Below are positions 22,896-36,051 of a stretch of DNA of 64,000 nt, one piece after another. The position numbers and the translations under genes are program-made. Source of the DNA: Rhyzopertha dominica (taxonomy: Eukaryota; Arthropoda; Insecta; Coleoptera; Bostrichidae); NCBI GenBank assembly GCA_025024175.1, contig QCXZ01000001.1, positions 5,208,001-5,272,000 on the forward strand, read 5' to 3'. Under the pieces are notes generated by a model. The model saw only the letters and a program-made list of their open reading frames with translations, was not told where the DNA came from and made no database searches. Within the stretch, counting starts at the first letter, position 1. Each line of letters opens with the position of its first letter.

Positions 22896-25800
22896 GACCC
22901 TTCTACTCTAGGTCACTTTTCAGACGAACCGGTTGCAGCTAGAGACAAACTGACACCCTCCGAAATGCATGCATCGAGTCCACATTAGTAAATGAACATA
23001 AAATTAGCGTAATCGAAGACCGCCAAGTTTTCAAGGTGAAAAAACAGCAAAGGGGTTAGCCTTTGCTTTCTAGCAGTTTTCGGTGGAAATTATTTTTGGC
23101 TCAAAATCGCTACTGATGTACTTTGAGCTGCAGATTTTAAAACTGCAGTCAGAAATGAGCTAGGACGCCTGGAAATGTATTTTCGCAAATGGACCCTTCT
23201 ACTCTAAGGTCACTTTTCAGACGAACCGTTGCAGCTAGAGACAAACTGACACCACTCCGAAATGCAGCAGGTCCACATTAGTAAATGAACATAAAATTAG
23301 CGTAATCGGAGACCATCAAGTTTCAAGGTGAAAAAACAGCAAAGGGGTTAGCCTTTGCTTTCTCGCAGTTTTCGGTGGAAATTATTTTGGCTCAAAATCG
23401 GCATACTGATGTACTTTGAGCTGCAGATTTTAAAAACTGCAGTCAGAAATGAGCTAGGACGCCTGGAAATGTATTTTTCGCAAATGGACCCTTCTACTCT
23501 AGGTCACTTTTCAGACGAACCGTTGCAGCTAGAGACAAACTGACACCACTCCGAAATGCAGCAGGTCCACATTAGTAAATGAACATAAAATTAGCGTAAT
23601 CGGAGACCATCAAGTTTCAAGGTGAAAAAACAGCAAAGGGGTTAGCCTTTGCTTTCTCGCAGTTTTCGGTGGAAATTATTTTTGGCTCAAAATCGGCATA
23701 CTGATGTACTTTGAGCTGCAGATTTTAAAACTGCAGTCAGAAATGAGCTAGGACGCCTGGAAATGTATTTTTCGCAAATGGACCCTTCTACTCTAGGTCA
23801 CTTTTCAGACGAACCGTTGCAGCTAGAGACAAACTGACACCACTCCGAAATGCAGCAGGTCCACATTAGTAAATGAACATAAAATTAGCGTAATCGGAGA
23901 CCATCAAGTTTCAAGGTGAAAAAACAGCAAAGGGGTTAGCCTTTGCTTTCTCGCAGTTTTCGGTGGAAATTATTTTTGGCTCAAAATCGGCATACTGATG
24001 TACTTTGAGCTGCAGATTTTAAAACTGCAGTCAGAAATGAGCTAGGACGCCTGGAAATGTATTTTTCGCAAATGGACCCTTCTACTCTAGGTCACTTTTC
24101 AGACGAACCGTTGCAGCTAGAGACAAACTGACACCACTCCGAAATGCAGCAGGTCCACATTAGTAAATGAACATAAAATTAGCGTAATCGGAGACCGTCA
24201 AGTTTCAAGGTGAAAAAACAGCAAAGGGGTTAGCCTTTGCTTTCTCGCAGTTTTCGGTGGAAATTATTTTTGGCTCAAAATCGGCATACTGATGTACTTT
24301 GAGCTGCAGATTTTAAAACTGCAGTCAGAAATGAGCTAGGACGCCTGGAAATGTATTTTTCGCAAATGGACCCTTCTACTCTAGGTCACTTTTCAGACGA
24401 ACCGTTGCAGCTAGAGACAAACTGACACCACTCCGAAATGCAGCAGGTCCACATTAGTAAATGAACATAAAATTAGCGTAATCGGAGACCATCAAGTTTC
24501 AAGGTGAAAAAACAGCAAAGGGGTTAGCCTTTGCTTTCTCGCAGTTTTCGGTGGAAATTATTTTTGGCTCAAAATCGGCATACTGATGTACTTTGAGCTG
24601 CAGATTTTAAAACTGCAGTCAGAAATGAGCTAGGACGCCTGGAAATGTATTTTTCGCAAATGGACCCTTCTACTCTAGGTCACTTTTCAGACGAACCGTT
24701 GCAGCTAGAGACAAACTGACACCACTCCGAAATGCAGCAGGTCCACATTAGTAAATGAACATAAAATTAGCGTAATCGGAGACCGTCAAGTTTCAAGGTG
24801 AAAAAACAGCAAAGGGGTTAGCCTTTGCTTTCTCGCAGTTTTCGGTGGAAATTATTTTTGGCTCAAAATCGGCATACTGATGTACTTTGAGCTGCAGATT
24901 TTAAAACTGCAGTCAGAAATGAGCTAGGACGCCTGGAAATGTATTTTTCGCAAATGGACCCTTCTACTCTAGGTCACTTTTCAGACGAACCGTTGCAGCT
25001 AGAGACAAACTGACACCACTCCGAAATGCAGCAGGTCCACATTAGTAAATGAACATAAAATTAGCGTAATCGGAGACCATCAAGTTTCAAGGTGAAAAAA
25101 CAGCAAAGGGGTTAGCCTTTGCTTTCTCGCAGTTTTCGGTGGAAATTATTTTTGGCTCAAAATCGGCATACTGATGTACTTTGAGCTGCAGATTTTAAAA
25201 CTGCAGTCAGAAATGAGCTAGGACGCCTGGAAATGTATTTTTCGCAAATGGACCCTTCTACTCTAGGTCACTTTTCAGACGAACCGTTGCAGCTAGAGAC
25301 AAACTGACACCACTCCGAAATGCAGCAGGTCCACATTAGTAAATGAACATAAAATTAGCGTAATCGGAGACCATCAAGTTTCAAGGTGAAAAAACAGCAA
25401 AGGGGTTAGCCTTTGCTTTCTCGCAGTTTTCGGTGGAAATTATTTTTGGCTCAAAATCGGCATACTGATGTACTTTGAGCTGCAGATTTTAAAACTGCAG
25501 TCAGAAATGAGCTAGGACGCCTGGAAATGTATTTTTCGCAAATGGACCCTTCTACTCTAGGTCACTTTTCAGACGAACCGTTGCAGCTAGAGACAAACTG
25601 ACACCACTCCGAAATGCAGCAGGTCCACATTAGTAAATGAACATAAAATTAGCGTAATCGGAGACCATCAAGTTTCAAGGTGAAAAAACAGCAAAGGGGT
25701 TAGCCTTTGCTTTCTCGCAGTTTTCGGTGGAAATTATTTTTGGCTCAAAATCGGCATACTGATGTACTTTGAGCTGCAGATTTTAAAACTGCAGTCAGAA

Positions 25801-28800
25801 ATGAGCTAGGACGCCTGGAAATGTATTTTTCGCAAATGGACCCTTCTACTCTAGGTCACTTTTCAGACGAACCGTTGCAGCTAGAGACAAACTGACACCA
25901 CTCCGAAATGCAGCAGGTCCACATTAGTAAATGAACATAAAATTAGCGTAATCGGAGACCATCAAGTTTCAAGGTGAAAAAACAGCAAAGGGGTTAGCCT
26001 TTGCTTTCTCGCAGTTTTCGGTGGAAATTATTTTTGGCTCAAAATCGGCATACTGATGTACTTTGAGCTGCAGATTTTAAAACTGCAGTCAGAAATGAGC
26101 TAGGACGCCTGGAAATGTATTTTCGCAAATGGACCCTTCTACTCTAGGTCACTTTTCAGACGAACCGTTGCAGCTAGAGACAAACTGACACCACTCCGAA
26201 ATGCAGCAGGTCCACATTAGTAAATGAACATAAAATTAGCGTAATCGGAGACCATCAAGTTTCAAGGTGAAAAAACAGCAAAGGGGTTAGCCTTTGCTTT
26301 CTCGCAGTTTTCGGTGGAAATTATTTTTGGCTCAAAATCGGCATACTGATGTACTTTGAGCTGCAGATTTTAAAACTGCAGTCAGAAATGAGCTAGGACG
26401 CCTGGAAATGTATTTTTCGCAAATGGACCCTTCTACTCTAGGTCACTTTTCAGACGAACCGTTGCAGCTAGAGACAAACTGACACCACTCCGAAATGCAG
26501 CAGGTCCACATTAGTAAATGAACATAAAATTAGCGTAATCGGAGACCATCAAGTTTCAAGGTGAAAAAACAGCAAAGGGGTTAGCCTTTGCTTTCTCGCA
26601 GTTTTCGGTGGAAATTATTTTTGGCTCAAAATCGGCATACTGATGTACTTTGAGCTGCAGATTTTAAAACTGCAGTCAGAAATGAGCTAGGACGCCTGGA
26701 AATGTATTTTCGCAAATGGACCCTTCTACTCTAGGTCACTTTTCAGACGAACCGTTGCAGCTAGAGACAAACTGACACCACTCCGAAATGCAGCAGGTCC
26801 ACATTAGTAAATGAACATAAAATTAGCGTAATCGGAGACCATCAAGTTTCAAGGTGAAAAAACAGCAAAGGGGTTAGCCTTTGCTTTCTCGCAGTTTTCG
26901 GTGGAAATTATTTTTGGCTCAAAATCGGCATACTGATGTACTTTGAGCTGCAGATTTTAAAACTGCAGTCAGAAATGAGCTAGGACGCCTGGAAATGTAT
27001 TTTTCGCAAATGGACCCTTCTACTCTAGGTCACTTTTCAGACGAACCGTTGCAGCTAGAGACAAACTGACACCACTCCGAAATGCAGCAGGTCCACATTA
27101 GTAAATGAACATAAAATTAGCGTAATCGGAGACCGTCAAGTTTCAAGGTGAAAAAACAGCAAAGGGGTTAGCCTTTGCTTTCTCGCAGTTTTCGGTGGAA
27201 ATTATTTTTGGCTCAAAATCGGCATACTGATGTACTTTGAGCTGCAGATTTTAAAACTGCAGTCAGAAATGAGCTAGGACGCCTGGAAATGTATTTTTCG
27301 CAAATGGACCCTTCTACTCTAGGTCACTTTTCAGACGAACCGTTGCAGCTAGAGACAAACTGACACCACTCCGAAATGCAGCAGGTCCACATTAGTAAAT
27401 GAACATAAAATTAGCGTAATCGGAGACCATCAAGTTTCAAGGTGAAAAAAACAGCAAAGGGGTTAGCCTTTGCTTTCTCGCAGTTTTCGGTGGAAATTAT
27501 TTTTGGCTCAAAATCGGCATACTGATGTACTTTGAGCTGCAGATTTTAAAACTGCAGTCAGAAATGAGCTAGGACGCCTGGAAATGTATTTTTCGCAAAT
27601 GGACCCTTCTACTCTAGGTCACTTTTCAGACGAACCGTTGCAGCTAGAGACAAACTGACACCACTCCGAAATGCAGCAGGTCCACATTAGTAAATGAACA
27701 TAAAATTAGCGTAATCGGAGACCGCCAAGTTTCAAGGTGAAAAAACAGCAAAGGGGTTAGCCTTTGCTTTCTAGCAGTTTTCGGTGGAAATTATTTTTGG
27801 CTCAAAATCGGCATACTGATGTACTTTGAGCTGCAGATTTTAAAACTGCAGTCAGAAATGAGCTAGGACGCCTGGAAATGTATTTTTCGCAAATGGACCC
27901 TTCTACTCTAGGTCACTTTTCAGACGAACCGTTGCAGCTAGAGACAAACTGACACCACTCCGAAATGCAGCAGGTCCACATTAGTAAATGAACATAAAAT
28001 TAGCGTAATCGGAGACCATCAAGTTTCAAGGTGAAAAAACAGCAAAGGGGTTAGCCTTTGCTTTCTCGCAGTTTTCGGTGGAAATTATTTTTGGCTCAAA
28101 ATCGGCATACTGATGTACTTTGAGCTGCAGATTTTAAAACTGCAGTCAGAAATGAGCTAGGACGCCTGGAAATGTATTTTTCGCAAATGGACCCTTCTAC
28201 TCTAGGTCACTTTTCAGACGAACCGTTGCAGCTAGAGACAAACTGACACCACTCCGAAATGCAGCAGGTCCACATTAGTAAATGAACATAAAATTAGCGT
28301 AATCGGAGACCATCAAGTTTCAAGGTGAAAAAACAGCAAAGGGGTTAGCCTTTGCTTTCTCGCAGTTTTCGGTGGAAATTATTTTTGGCTCAAAATCGGC
28401 ATACTGATGTACTTTGAGCTGCAGATTTTAAAACTGCAGTCAGAAATGAGCTAGGACGCCTGGAAATGTATTTTCGCAAATGGACCCTTCTACTCTAGGT
28501 CACTTTTCAGACGAACCGTTGCAGCTAGAGACAAACTGACACCACTCCGAAATGCAGCAGGTCCACATTAGTAAATGAACATAAAATTAGCGTAATCGGA
28601 GACCGTCAAGTTTCAAGGTGAAAAAACAGCAAAGGGGTTAGCCTTTGCTTTCTCGCAGTTTTCGGTGGAAATTATTTTTGGCTCAAAATCGGCATACTGA
28701 TGTACTTTGAGCTGCAGATTTTAAAACTGCAGTCAGAAATGAGCTAGGACGCCTGGAAATGTATTTTCGCAAATGGACCCTTCTACTCTAGGTCACTTTT

Positions 28801-31800
28801 CAGACGAACCGTTGCAGCTAGAGACAAACTGACACCACTCCGAAATGCAGCAGGTCCACATTAGTAAATGAACATAAAATTAGCGTAATCGGAGACCATC
28901 AAGTTTCAAGGTGAAAAAACAGCAAAGGGGTTAGCCTTTGCTTTCTCGCAGTTTTCGGTGGAAATTATTTTTGGCTCAAAATCGGCATACTGATGTACTT
29001 TGAGCTGCAGATTTTAAAACTGCAGTCAGAAATGAGCTAGGACGCCTGGAAATGTATTTTTCGCAAATGGACCCTTCTACTCTAGGTCACTTTTCAGACG
29101 AACCGTTGCAGCTAGAGACAAACTGACACCACTCCGAAATGCAGCAGGTCCACATTAGTAAATGAACATAAAATTAGCGTAATCGGAGACCGTCAAGTTT
29201 CAAGGTGAAAAAACAGCAAAGGGGTTAGCCTTTGCTTTCTCGCAGTTTTCGGTGGAAATTATTTTTGGCTCAAAATCGGCATACTGATGTACTTTGAGCT
29301 GCAGATTTTAAAACTGCAGTCAGAAATGAGCTAGGACGCCTGGAAATGTATTTTTCGCAAATGGACCCTTCTACTCTAGGTCACTTTTCAGACGAACCGT
29401 TGCAGCTAGAGACAAACTGACACCACTCCGAAATGCAGCAGGTCCACATTAGTAAATGAACATAAAATTAGCGTAATCGGAGACCATCAAGTTTCAAGGT
29501 GAAAAAACAGCAAAGGGGTTAGCCTTTGCTTTCTCGCAGTTTTCGGTGGAAATTATTTTTGGCTCAAAATCGGCATACTGATGTACTTTGAGCTGCAGAT
29601 TTTAAAACTGCAGTCAGAAATGAGCTAGGACGCCTGGAAATGTATTTTTCGCAAATGGACCCTTCTACTCTAGGTCACTTTTCAGACGAACCGTTGCAGC
29701 TAGAGACAAACTGACACCACTCCGAAATGCAGCAGGTCCACATTAGTAAATGAACATAAAATTAGCGTAATCGGAGACCATCAAGTTTCAAGGTGAAAAA
29801 ACAGCAAAGGGGTTAGCCTTTGCTTTCTCGCAGTTTTCGGTGGAAATTATTTTTGGCTCAAAATCGGCATACTGATGTACTTTGAGCTGCAGATTTTAAA
29901 ACTGCAGTCAGAAATGAGCTAGGACGCCTGGAAATGTATTTTTCGCAAATGGACCCTTCTACTCTAGGTCACTTTTCAGACGAACCGTTGCAGCTAGAGA
30001 CAAACTGACACCACTCCGAAATGCAGCAGGTCCACATTAGTAAATGAACATAAAATTAGCGTAATCGGAGACCATCAAGTTTCAAGGTGAAAAAACAGCA
30101 AAGGGGTTAGCCTTTGCTTTCTCGCAGTTTTCGGTGGAAATTATTTTTGGCTCAAAATCGGCATACTGATGTACTTTGAGCTGCAGATTTTAAAACTGCA
30201 GTCAGAAATGAGCTAGGACGCCTGGAAATGTATTTTCCGCAAATGGACCCTTCTACTCTAGGTCACTTTTCAGACGAACCGTTGCAGCTAGAGACAAACT
30301 GACACCACTCCGAAATGCAGCAGGTCCACATTAGTAAATGAACATAAAATTAGCGTAATCGGAGACCATCAAGTTTCAAGGTGAAAAAACAGCAAAGGGG
30401 TTAGCCTTTGCTTTCTCGCAGTTTTCGGTGGAAATTATTTTTGGCTCAAAATCGGCATACTGATGTACTTTGAGCTGCAGATTTTAAAACTGCAGTCAGA
30501 AATGAGCTAGGACGCCTGGAAATGTATTTTTCGCAAATGGACCCTTCTACTCTAGGTCACTTTTCAGACGAACCGTTGCAGCTAGAGACAAACTGACACC
30601 ACTCCGAAATGCAGCAGGTCCACATTAGTAAATGAACATAAAATTAGCGTAATCGGAGACCATCAAGTTTCAAGGTGAAAAAACAGCAAAGGGGTTAGCC
30701 TTTGCTTTCTCGCAGTTTTCGGTGGAAATTATTTTTGGCTCAAAATCGGCATACTGATGTACTTTGAGCTGCAGATTTTAAAACTGCAGTCAGAAATGAG
30801 CTAGGACGCCTGGAAATGTATTTTTCGCAAATGGACCCTTCTACTCTAGGTCACTTTTCAGACGAACCGTTGCAGCTAGAGACAAACTGACACCACTCCG
30901 AAATGCAGCAGGTCCACATTAGTAAATGAACATAAAATTAGCGTAATCGGAGACCATCAAGTTTCAAGGTGAAAAAACAGCAAAGGGGTTAGCCTTTGCT
31001 TTCTCGCAGTTTTCGGTGGAAATTATTTTTGGCTCAAAATCGGCATACTGATGTACTTTGAGCTGCAGATTTTAAAACTGCAGTCAGAAATGAGCTAGGA
31101 CGCCTGGAAATGTATTTTTCGCAAATGGACCCTTCTACTCTAGGTCACTTTTCAGACGAACCGTTGCAGCTAGAGACAAACTGACACCACTCCGAAATGC
31201 AGCAGGTCCACATTAGTAAATGAACATAAAATTAGCGTAATCGGAGACCATCAAGTTTCAAGGTGAAAAAACAGCAAGGGGTTAGCCTTTGCTTTCTCGC
31301 AGTTTTCGGTGGAAATTATTTTTGGCTCAAAATCGGCATACTGATGTACTTTGAGCTGCAGATTTTAAAACTGCAGTCAGAAATGAGCTAGGACGCCTGG
31401 AAATGTATTTTTCGCAAATGGACCCTTCTACTCTAGGTCACTTTTCAGACGAACCGTTGCAGCTAGAGACAAACTGACACCACTCCGAAATGCAGCAGCT
31501 CCACATTAGTAAATGAACATAAAATTAGCGTAATCGGAGACCATCAAGTTTCAAGGTGAAAAAACAGCAATGGGGTTAGCCTTTGCTTTCTCGCAGTTTT
31601 CGGTGGAAATTATTTTTGGCTCAAAATCCGCATACTGATGTACTTTGAGCTGCAGATTTTAAAACTGCAGCCAGAAATGAGCTAGGACGCCTGGAAATGT
31701 ATTTTTCGCAAATGGACCCTTCTACTCTAGGTCACTTTTCAGACGAACCGTTGCAGCTAGAGACAAACTGACACCACTCCGAAATGCAGCAGGTCCACAT

Positions 31801-32220
31801 TAGTAAATGAACATAAAATTAGCGTAATCGGAGACCATCAAGTTTCAAGGTGAAAAAACAGCAATGGGGTTAGCCTTTGCTTTCTCGCAGTTTTCGGTGG
31901 AAATTATTTTTGGCTCAAAATCGGCATACTGATGTACTTTGAGCTGCAGATTTTAAAACTGCAGTCAGAAATGAGCTAGGACGCCTGGAAATGTATTTTT
32001 CGCAAATGGACCCTTCTACTCTAGGTCACTTTTCAGACGAACCGTTGCAGCTAGAGACAAACTGACACCACTCCGAAATGCAGCAGGTCCACATTAGTAA
32101 ATGAACATAAAATTAGCGTAATCGGAGACCACCAAGTTTCAAGGTGAAAAAACAGCAAAGGGGTTAGCCTTTGCTTTCTCGCAGTTTTCTTTGGAGTCAG
32201 AAATGAGCTAGGACGTCCGG

Positions 32221-33429
32221 AAAGCAATTAGTAAATATACTTGAATTTAGCTAAATCGGAGGTGCAGAAATTTGATGGCGAAAATGAACAAAGGGGTTAG
32301 TCTTTGTAGTTTTGTGATTTTTGGGAACGTTCTATTTTTAGCTCAAAATACATCTGTCTGTCGATCGTCTTATTTCATTAGCTAGGATACATTACCTTTG
32401 GGCTGTCTTATATCCTCTTCATTGTTGAAGTGGTACACGGCTCTTTGGTTACGTTGCGTTCCCTCACTTTCATCTTGCATTCCTGGATATGACACTAAGG
32501 CAGGTTGCCGCTGTTTCGCCGTTTTGCGGCTCGTCAGTGTGGTGCAGGTACAGGCTAGCAATCAAGGTTACCTTGATTACCGCCTGGTACCAACCACAGA
32601 CAGTGGCAACCGTTTCTCCGAAAGGGAAAATTCTAATATTTGAAATATTAATTTTGGGAGACTACCTAGCGTTTCTGTAATTTTCGCTGTTATTAAACGA
32701 TTAATCCAAAATCTGTATTTAGGATGTGCTAGATGGTACAATTCTACCCCGATTTTATATCAAACATGTCATAGCCAAAGGGAAATTTTATTGTTTCAGG
32801 GACTGCGTTGAGTTTTTTTTGTCATTTTCTCCGTTTTCAAAGCAGATATCCAAAATGGGTTTCAGGATGTATTAGACCAGACAATTCTTCCATAGTTTGC
32901 TACTATTGTTAATTATCGTAATGACAGTGGAACGGGAAAGTACCTGCATATTGAACACGTCAACCCGGCGCGGCGCCTCCACCATTATTAAAAGTGTATA
33001 CTGAGACAGATTCTTTTGCTTTTACCGCTTTCAAAGCTAACCGCTGCCTCTAGCAGCTAGTTAAAGCTATATTTTGATTCAAATGATCAAAATTAGTATC
33101 TATATAAAAAGCCGAATCAGAGGTGACAAAAAATATGTTTGGTTTAGAACTCTAAAGTCGACAGACCGACCTATTTTGAACTCCTGAATTGAATGCCTTC
33201 AGAGATGAGCTAGGACATTTCTTGTTCGATTTCTTTTTATAAACTAGAGAGCGCTACTAAATAATAAGAAGTAGAGTATTCAGTCATTTATTAGCAGTTC
33301 CCGTATTTTAATAAAATACTTTTTTTAATTGGACAGAATTGAACAAGTTTTAACAAATTCTTCGTAAATTAATAATGGGTTTGGCCTCCATTCTTAATTA
33401 TTTAATACTCTTGGTTCTAAATTCGCTCA
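32221..33429. repeat. Degenerate satellite edge and unassigned spacer
   Basis: Fragments of the monomer persist in order past the array: AAAGGGGTTAGTCTTTG near 32288, TAGCTCAAAATAC near 32338 and GATGAGCTAGGACA near 33203. Between them is AT-rich sequence without recognised genes. A short interrupted palindrome (ATCAAGGT-T-ACCTTGAT) lies near 32562. Confidence 0.55.
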
Positions 33430-34200
33430 AACCTCTTCATTTATGGTGGCATACTGTCGGTTATCCGCATATACTCGTCGAACTAAGATACCCCAAAGAT
33501 TTTCGCTGGGGTTCATGCCAGGTGAACCTAAGGACACTCTAACAATTCGACATTTTGGTTGGCAAACCAGGCCACTGACTACTGACATTAATCCTCGCCT
33601 TACCTTGTGGGAAAATAAAATCTGGCTCGTAATTGTTATTTAAAAAAAAGGCATTTAATTTGTCTCAAGAACTTGATTGCTCTCTCGAGTGTTCATTCAT
33701 GTTGATGGGTAAGCCAATGTTAAAACGCCTGCTTTTGTAAAGGCACCCCTATTAATGTACCACCTCCAAAGTTTTGTTTTGAAATATACTTAGGTTCTCC
33801 CCTCATATTTCGCCAATAACAATTGAAACCATCTGGACCATCAAGGTTAATTACTTTTTTCATCAGAAAAGATAATCTGAAATTTAAAAAAACTAATATG
33901 GTTTAATTCGAGGTTTAATTGATTGGTTTAAATTTTAAATTTTCCCAATTTCGATTCATATTCTCACCATCAAATTACAAACGGCCTGTTTTATGACGAG
34001 GAAGAAGTCTCGGACATTTTCTTAGTTTTCGGCGTACAATGTGTTCACTTTTCTTCAGAACCTTCCCTATAGTCCATTTTGAAACATCAAGCCCGCACTC
34101 TTGGGCAATTCTTTTTCGACTTTCTAAAGTGTTACACGCTATTGACACGAGGATTTTTGCTGTTTGATTCTCATTTTCTTGTTAACATTTTCAATAAATA
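33430..34200 (-). pseudogene. Tc1-like transposase pseudogene
   Basis: Minus-strand frames read RKRIAQECGLDVSKWTIGKV and RRKLRKCPRLLPRHKTGR (N-terminal DNA-binding part, about 34150-33985), followed by decayed catalytic sequence. The C-terminal signature is MNPSENLWGILVRRVYADNR at about 33515-33455, matching the family's NP.E.LW motif. Multiple stops and frameshifts rule out function. Confidence 0.8.
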
Positions 34201-34254
34201 TCGTTGAGATTGTTTCACTGTATGGAAAGTTATGGTATCACGTTCCAATGCATA

Positions 34255-35600
34255 TCAAAATCTAACCGTGCAAAAAAACGGACACTTCCACAAATTTAGT
34301 AAAACAAAATTTATTTAAAGAACCACACAATTAACATTTATCTGACAGAACTATGGATCAATATTTAGTCGCATAACCTTTTACAGCAATCACAGCAGGA
34401 CAGCTTCTATTCCGCCTCCAGCGCTGCCATCAAGTCGTCCGCTTTCTTAAATTTTCGGACGCGGACGCGCCTTCCTAGCTCTTCCCACAAGTGCTCGATC
34501 GGATTGAGGGCCGGCGACTGGGCTGGGCACTGCACATTTTCCCGGTGGCGTGCGGAAGCATAACCTCTTCCAATATCAAACGGTTGGCGTTCATCTTGCC
34601 ATCCACCAGTCTCAGCAGACCGACCAAGTCACAGCTGAAGCGGCCTGAAAAATACACTACAGTATAGTTCACATTTTCAGAAATTTCTAGAGAAGATTAC
34701 CCCAAATCATTGCGTTTTTACCACCGTGCTTGATAGTGGCGACTTGATAAGGGTGGTCGAAGCATTTTCTGTCCTGCCGGCGCACGAACCTAATGCCGCC
34801 CGAAGGTACCAAATTAAATTTACTCTCATGCGACCACAAGAATTCGACCATCCGAACCGGTCCGAAAATCTTGTGGTCGGATGTGAGTAAATTTAATTTG
34901 GTATCTTCGGACGGCATTTGGTACGTGCGCCGGCCGGTCGGAAAACGCTTCGAACACCGTTTTAAAGTCTCCACTATCAAGCACGGTGGTGGAACCGTAA
35001 TGATTCGATGGTAATCTTTCCTGAAAATTTCTGAGAGTGTGAACTATGCTATAGTGTATCTTTCAGGCTGCTTCAGCCTTGGTCGGTCCACTGTGACGTG
35101 TGGACGGCAAAATGAACGCCAACCAATTACGGAAGATATTGGAAGAGTTTACGCTTCCGCAAGCCACCAAAAAAATGTGCAGTGCCCAGCACAGTCGCCG
35201 GACCTCAATCCGATCGAGCACTTGTGGGAAGAGCTTGAAAAGCGCGTCCGCGTCTGAAAATTTAAGAAAGCGGACGACTTAATGGCAGCGCTGGAGGCGG
35301 AATAGAAGAAAATTCTACTCAAGAAAATCATCAGTTTGGTCGACTCCGTGCCGTCCAGTTGTGATGCTGTGATTGCCGTAAAGAGTTTTGCGACTAAATA
35401 TTAATCCATAGTTGTGTCAGATAAATGTTAATTTTGTGGTTCTTTAAATAAATTTTATGTTTTACTATAAATTTGTGAGTGTCCGGTTTTCTTTTTCCAC
35501 GGTTAGATTTTGATATGCATTGAAACAATATTTATTGGGAATGTCAACAAGAAAATGAGAATCAAATAGTAAAAAACCCCGTGTCAATTGGTAACTTCGT
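34255..35600. mobile_element. Foldback of two inverted Tc1-like transposase 3' halves
   Basis: The left half (minus strand, about 34862-34255) and right half (plus strand, about 34863-35535) each encode the same C-terminal part of a Tc1-like transposase: ESKFNLVPSGG / VSKFNLVSSDG, YVRRPVGKRF, TIKHGG, then SPDLNPIEHLWEELEKRVR (plus-strand copy at 35195-35255). Both end with the same 3' flank and a GTCCGGTTTT-type end. The junction near 34850-34880 joins the halves head to head. Both copies carry stops, so no active enzyme is made. Confidence 0.8.
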
Positions 35601-35997
35601 TCACGAGTTATCGACGTTCAAAAAAGTTTCACTCGGTGTCCGGTTTTTCTTGCACGCTAATGTACCTTCCACGAGTTAATAAATAATAATAAAACATAAA
35701 CATGTTTTTGACGTTCGATCACAGCCACCTAAAGATTTTTTAAGTGGCGCTATAGTTACGAACCACGCAAATTTTGGAAATTACTTCTTTAAATTATAGA
35801 AATTATTAATAAATTACTTTAAATAGTCCAGTTCCTATTATTTTTATTTCTTTTATCCTTCTTGTAAGTTACGTTAAATTACGTTTGCATTTAGCCAAGG
35901 AAAACTGATAATTCAAGGTGAGGCTAAGTTATATACTCCCCAGTTTATATACGCATAAGGCACGGTGCGAATAGNTTGAAATGTGTTGGTTGCAGAT
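35601..35997. other. Intergenic spacer, no feature seen
   Basis: AT-rich sequence. Near 35634 there is a further GTGTCCGGTTTTTCTTGCAC end resembling the Tc1-like terminus; otherwise nothing recognisable. Confidence 0.4.
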
Positions 35998-36003
35998 TTT
36001 ATT
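35998..36003 (-). terminator. Poly(A) signal AATAAA of the UPF0728 gene
   Basis: AATAAA on the minus strand, about 50 bp past the TAG stop. Confidence 0.6.
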
Positions 36004-36051
36004 TGTGAGATTTTGTTAAGCATTTGCAATATTGAAGTATATCAGCCAATT

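Larger units (their letters stand above)
15036..32220. repeat. Satellite DNA array, 294-bp monomer, about 58 copies
   Basis: The monomer can be phased from GCTTTCTCGCAGTTTTCGG. Spacing measured between successive copies (24241, 24535, 24829) is exactly 294 bp. Most monomers differ by a few bases; those at about 24-31 kb are almost identical. Two main types exist. Type A has CCTTCTAC and ACGCCTGGAA. Type B (six copies: about 15330, 15625, 16215, 20035, 20330, 20920) has CTCGTCTAC, GACGTCCGGAA and TTTTGGGCTC. Every monomer has stops in all frames I followed, so it is non-coding. The last full monomer breaks off near 32190. I do not recognise the family. Confidence 0.98.

Noticed and set aside
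21562..23543. Open frames of about 60 codons inside the satellite
   Set aside because: They appear only where indels delete a stop, and the consensus monomer is closed in the frames I followed.
15036..32220. CRISPR-like regular spacing
   Set aside because: The whole 294-bp unit is repeated; there are no unique spacers, and the genome is eukaryotic.
15036..32220. CENP-B box in the satellite
   Set aside because: I looked for the vertebrate 17-bp box pattern and did not see it; centromeric function cannot be claimed.
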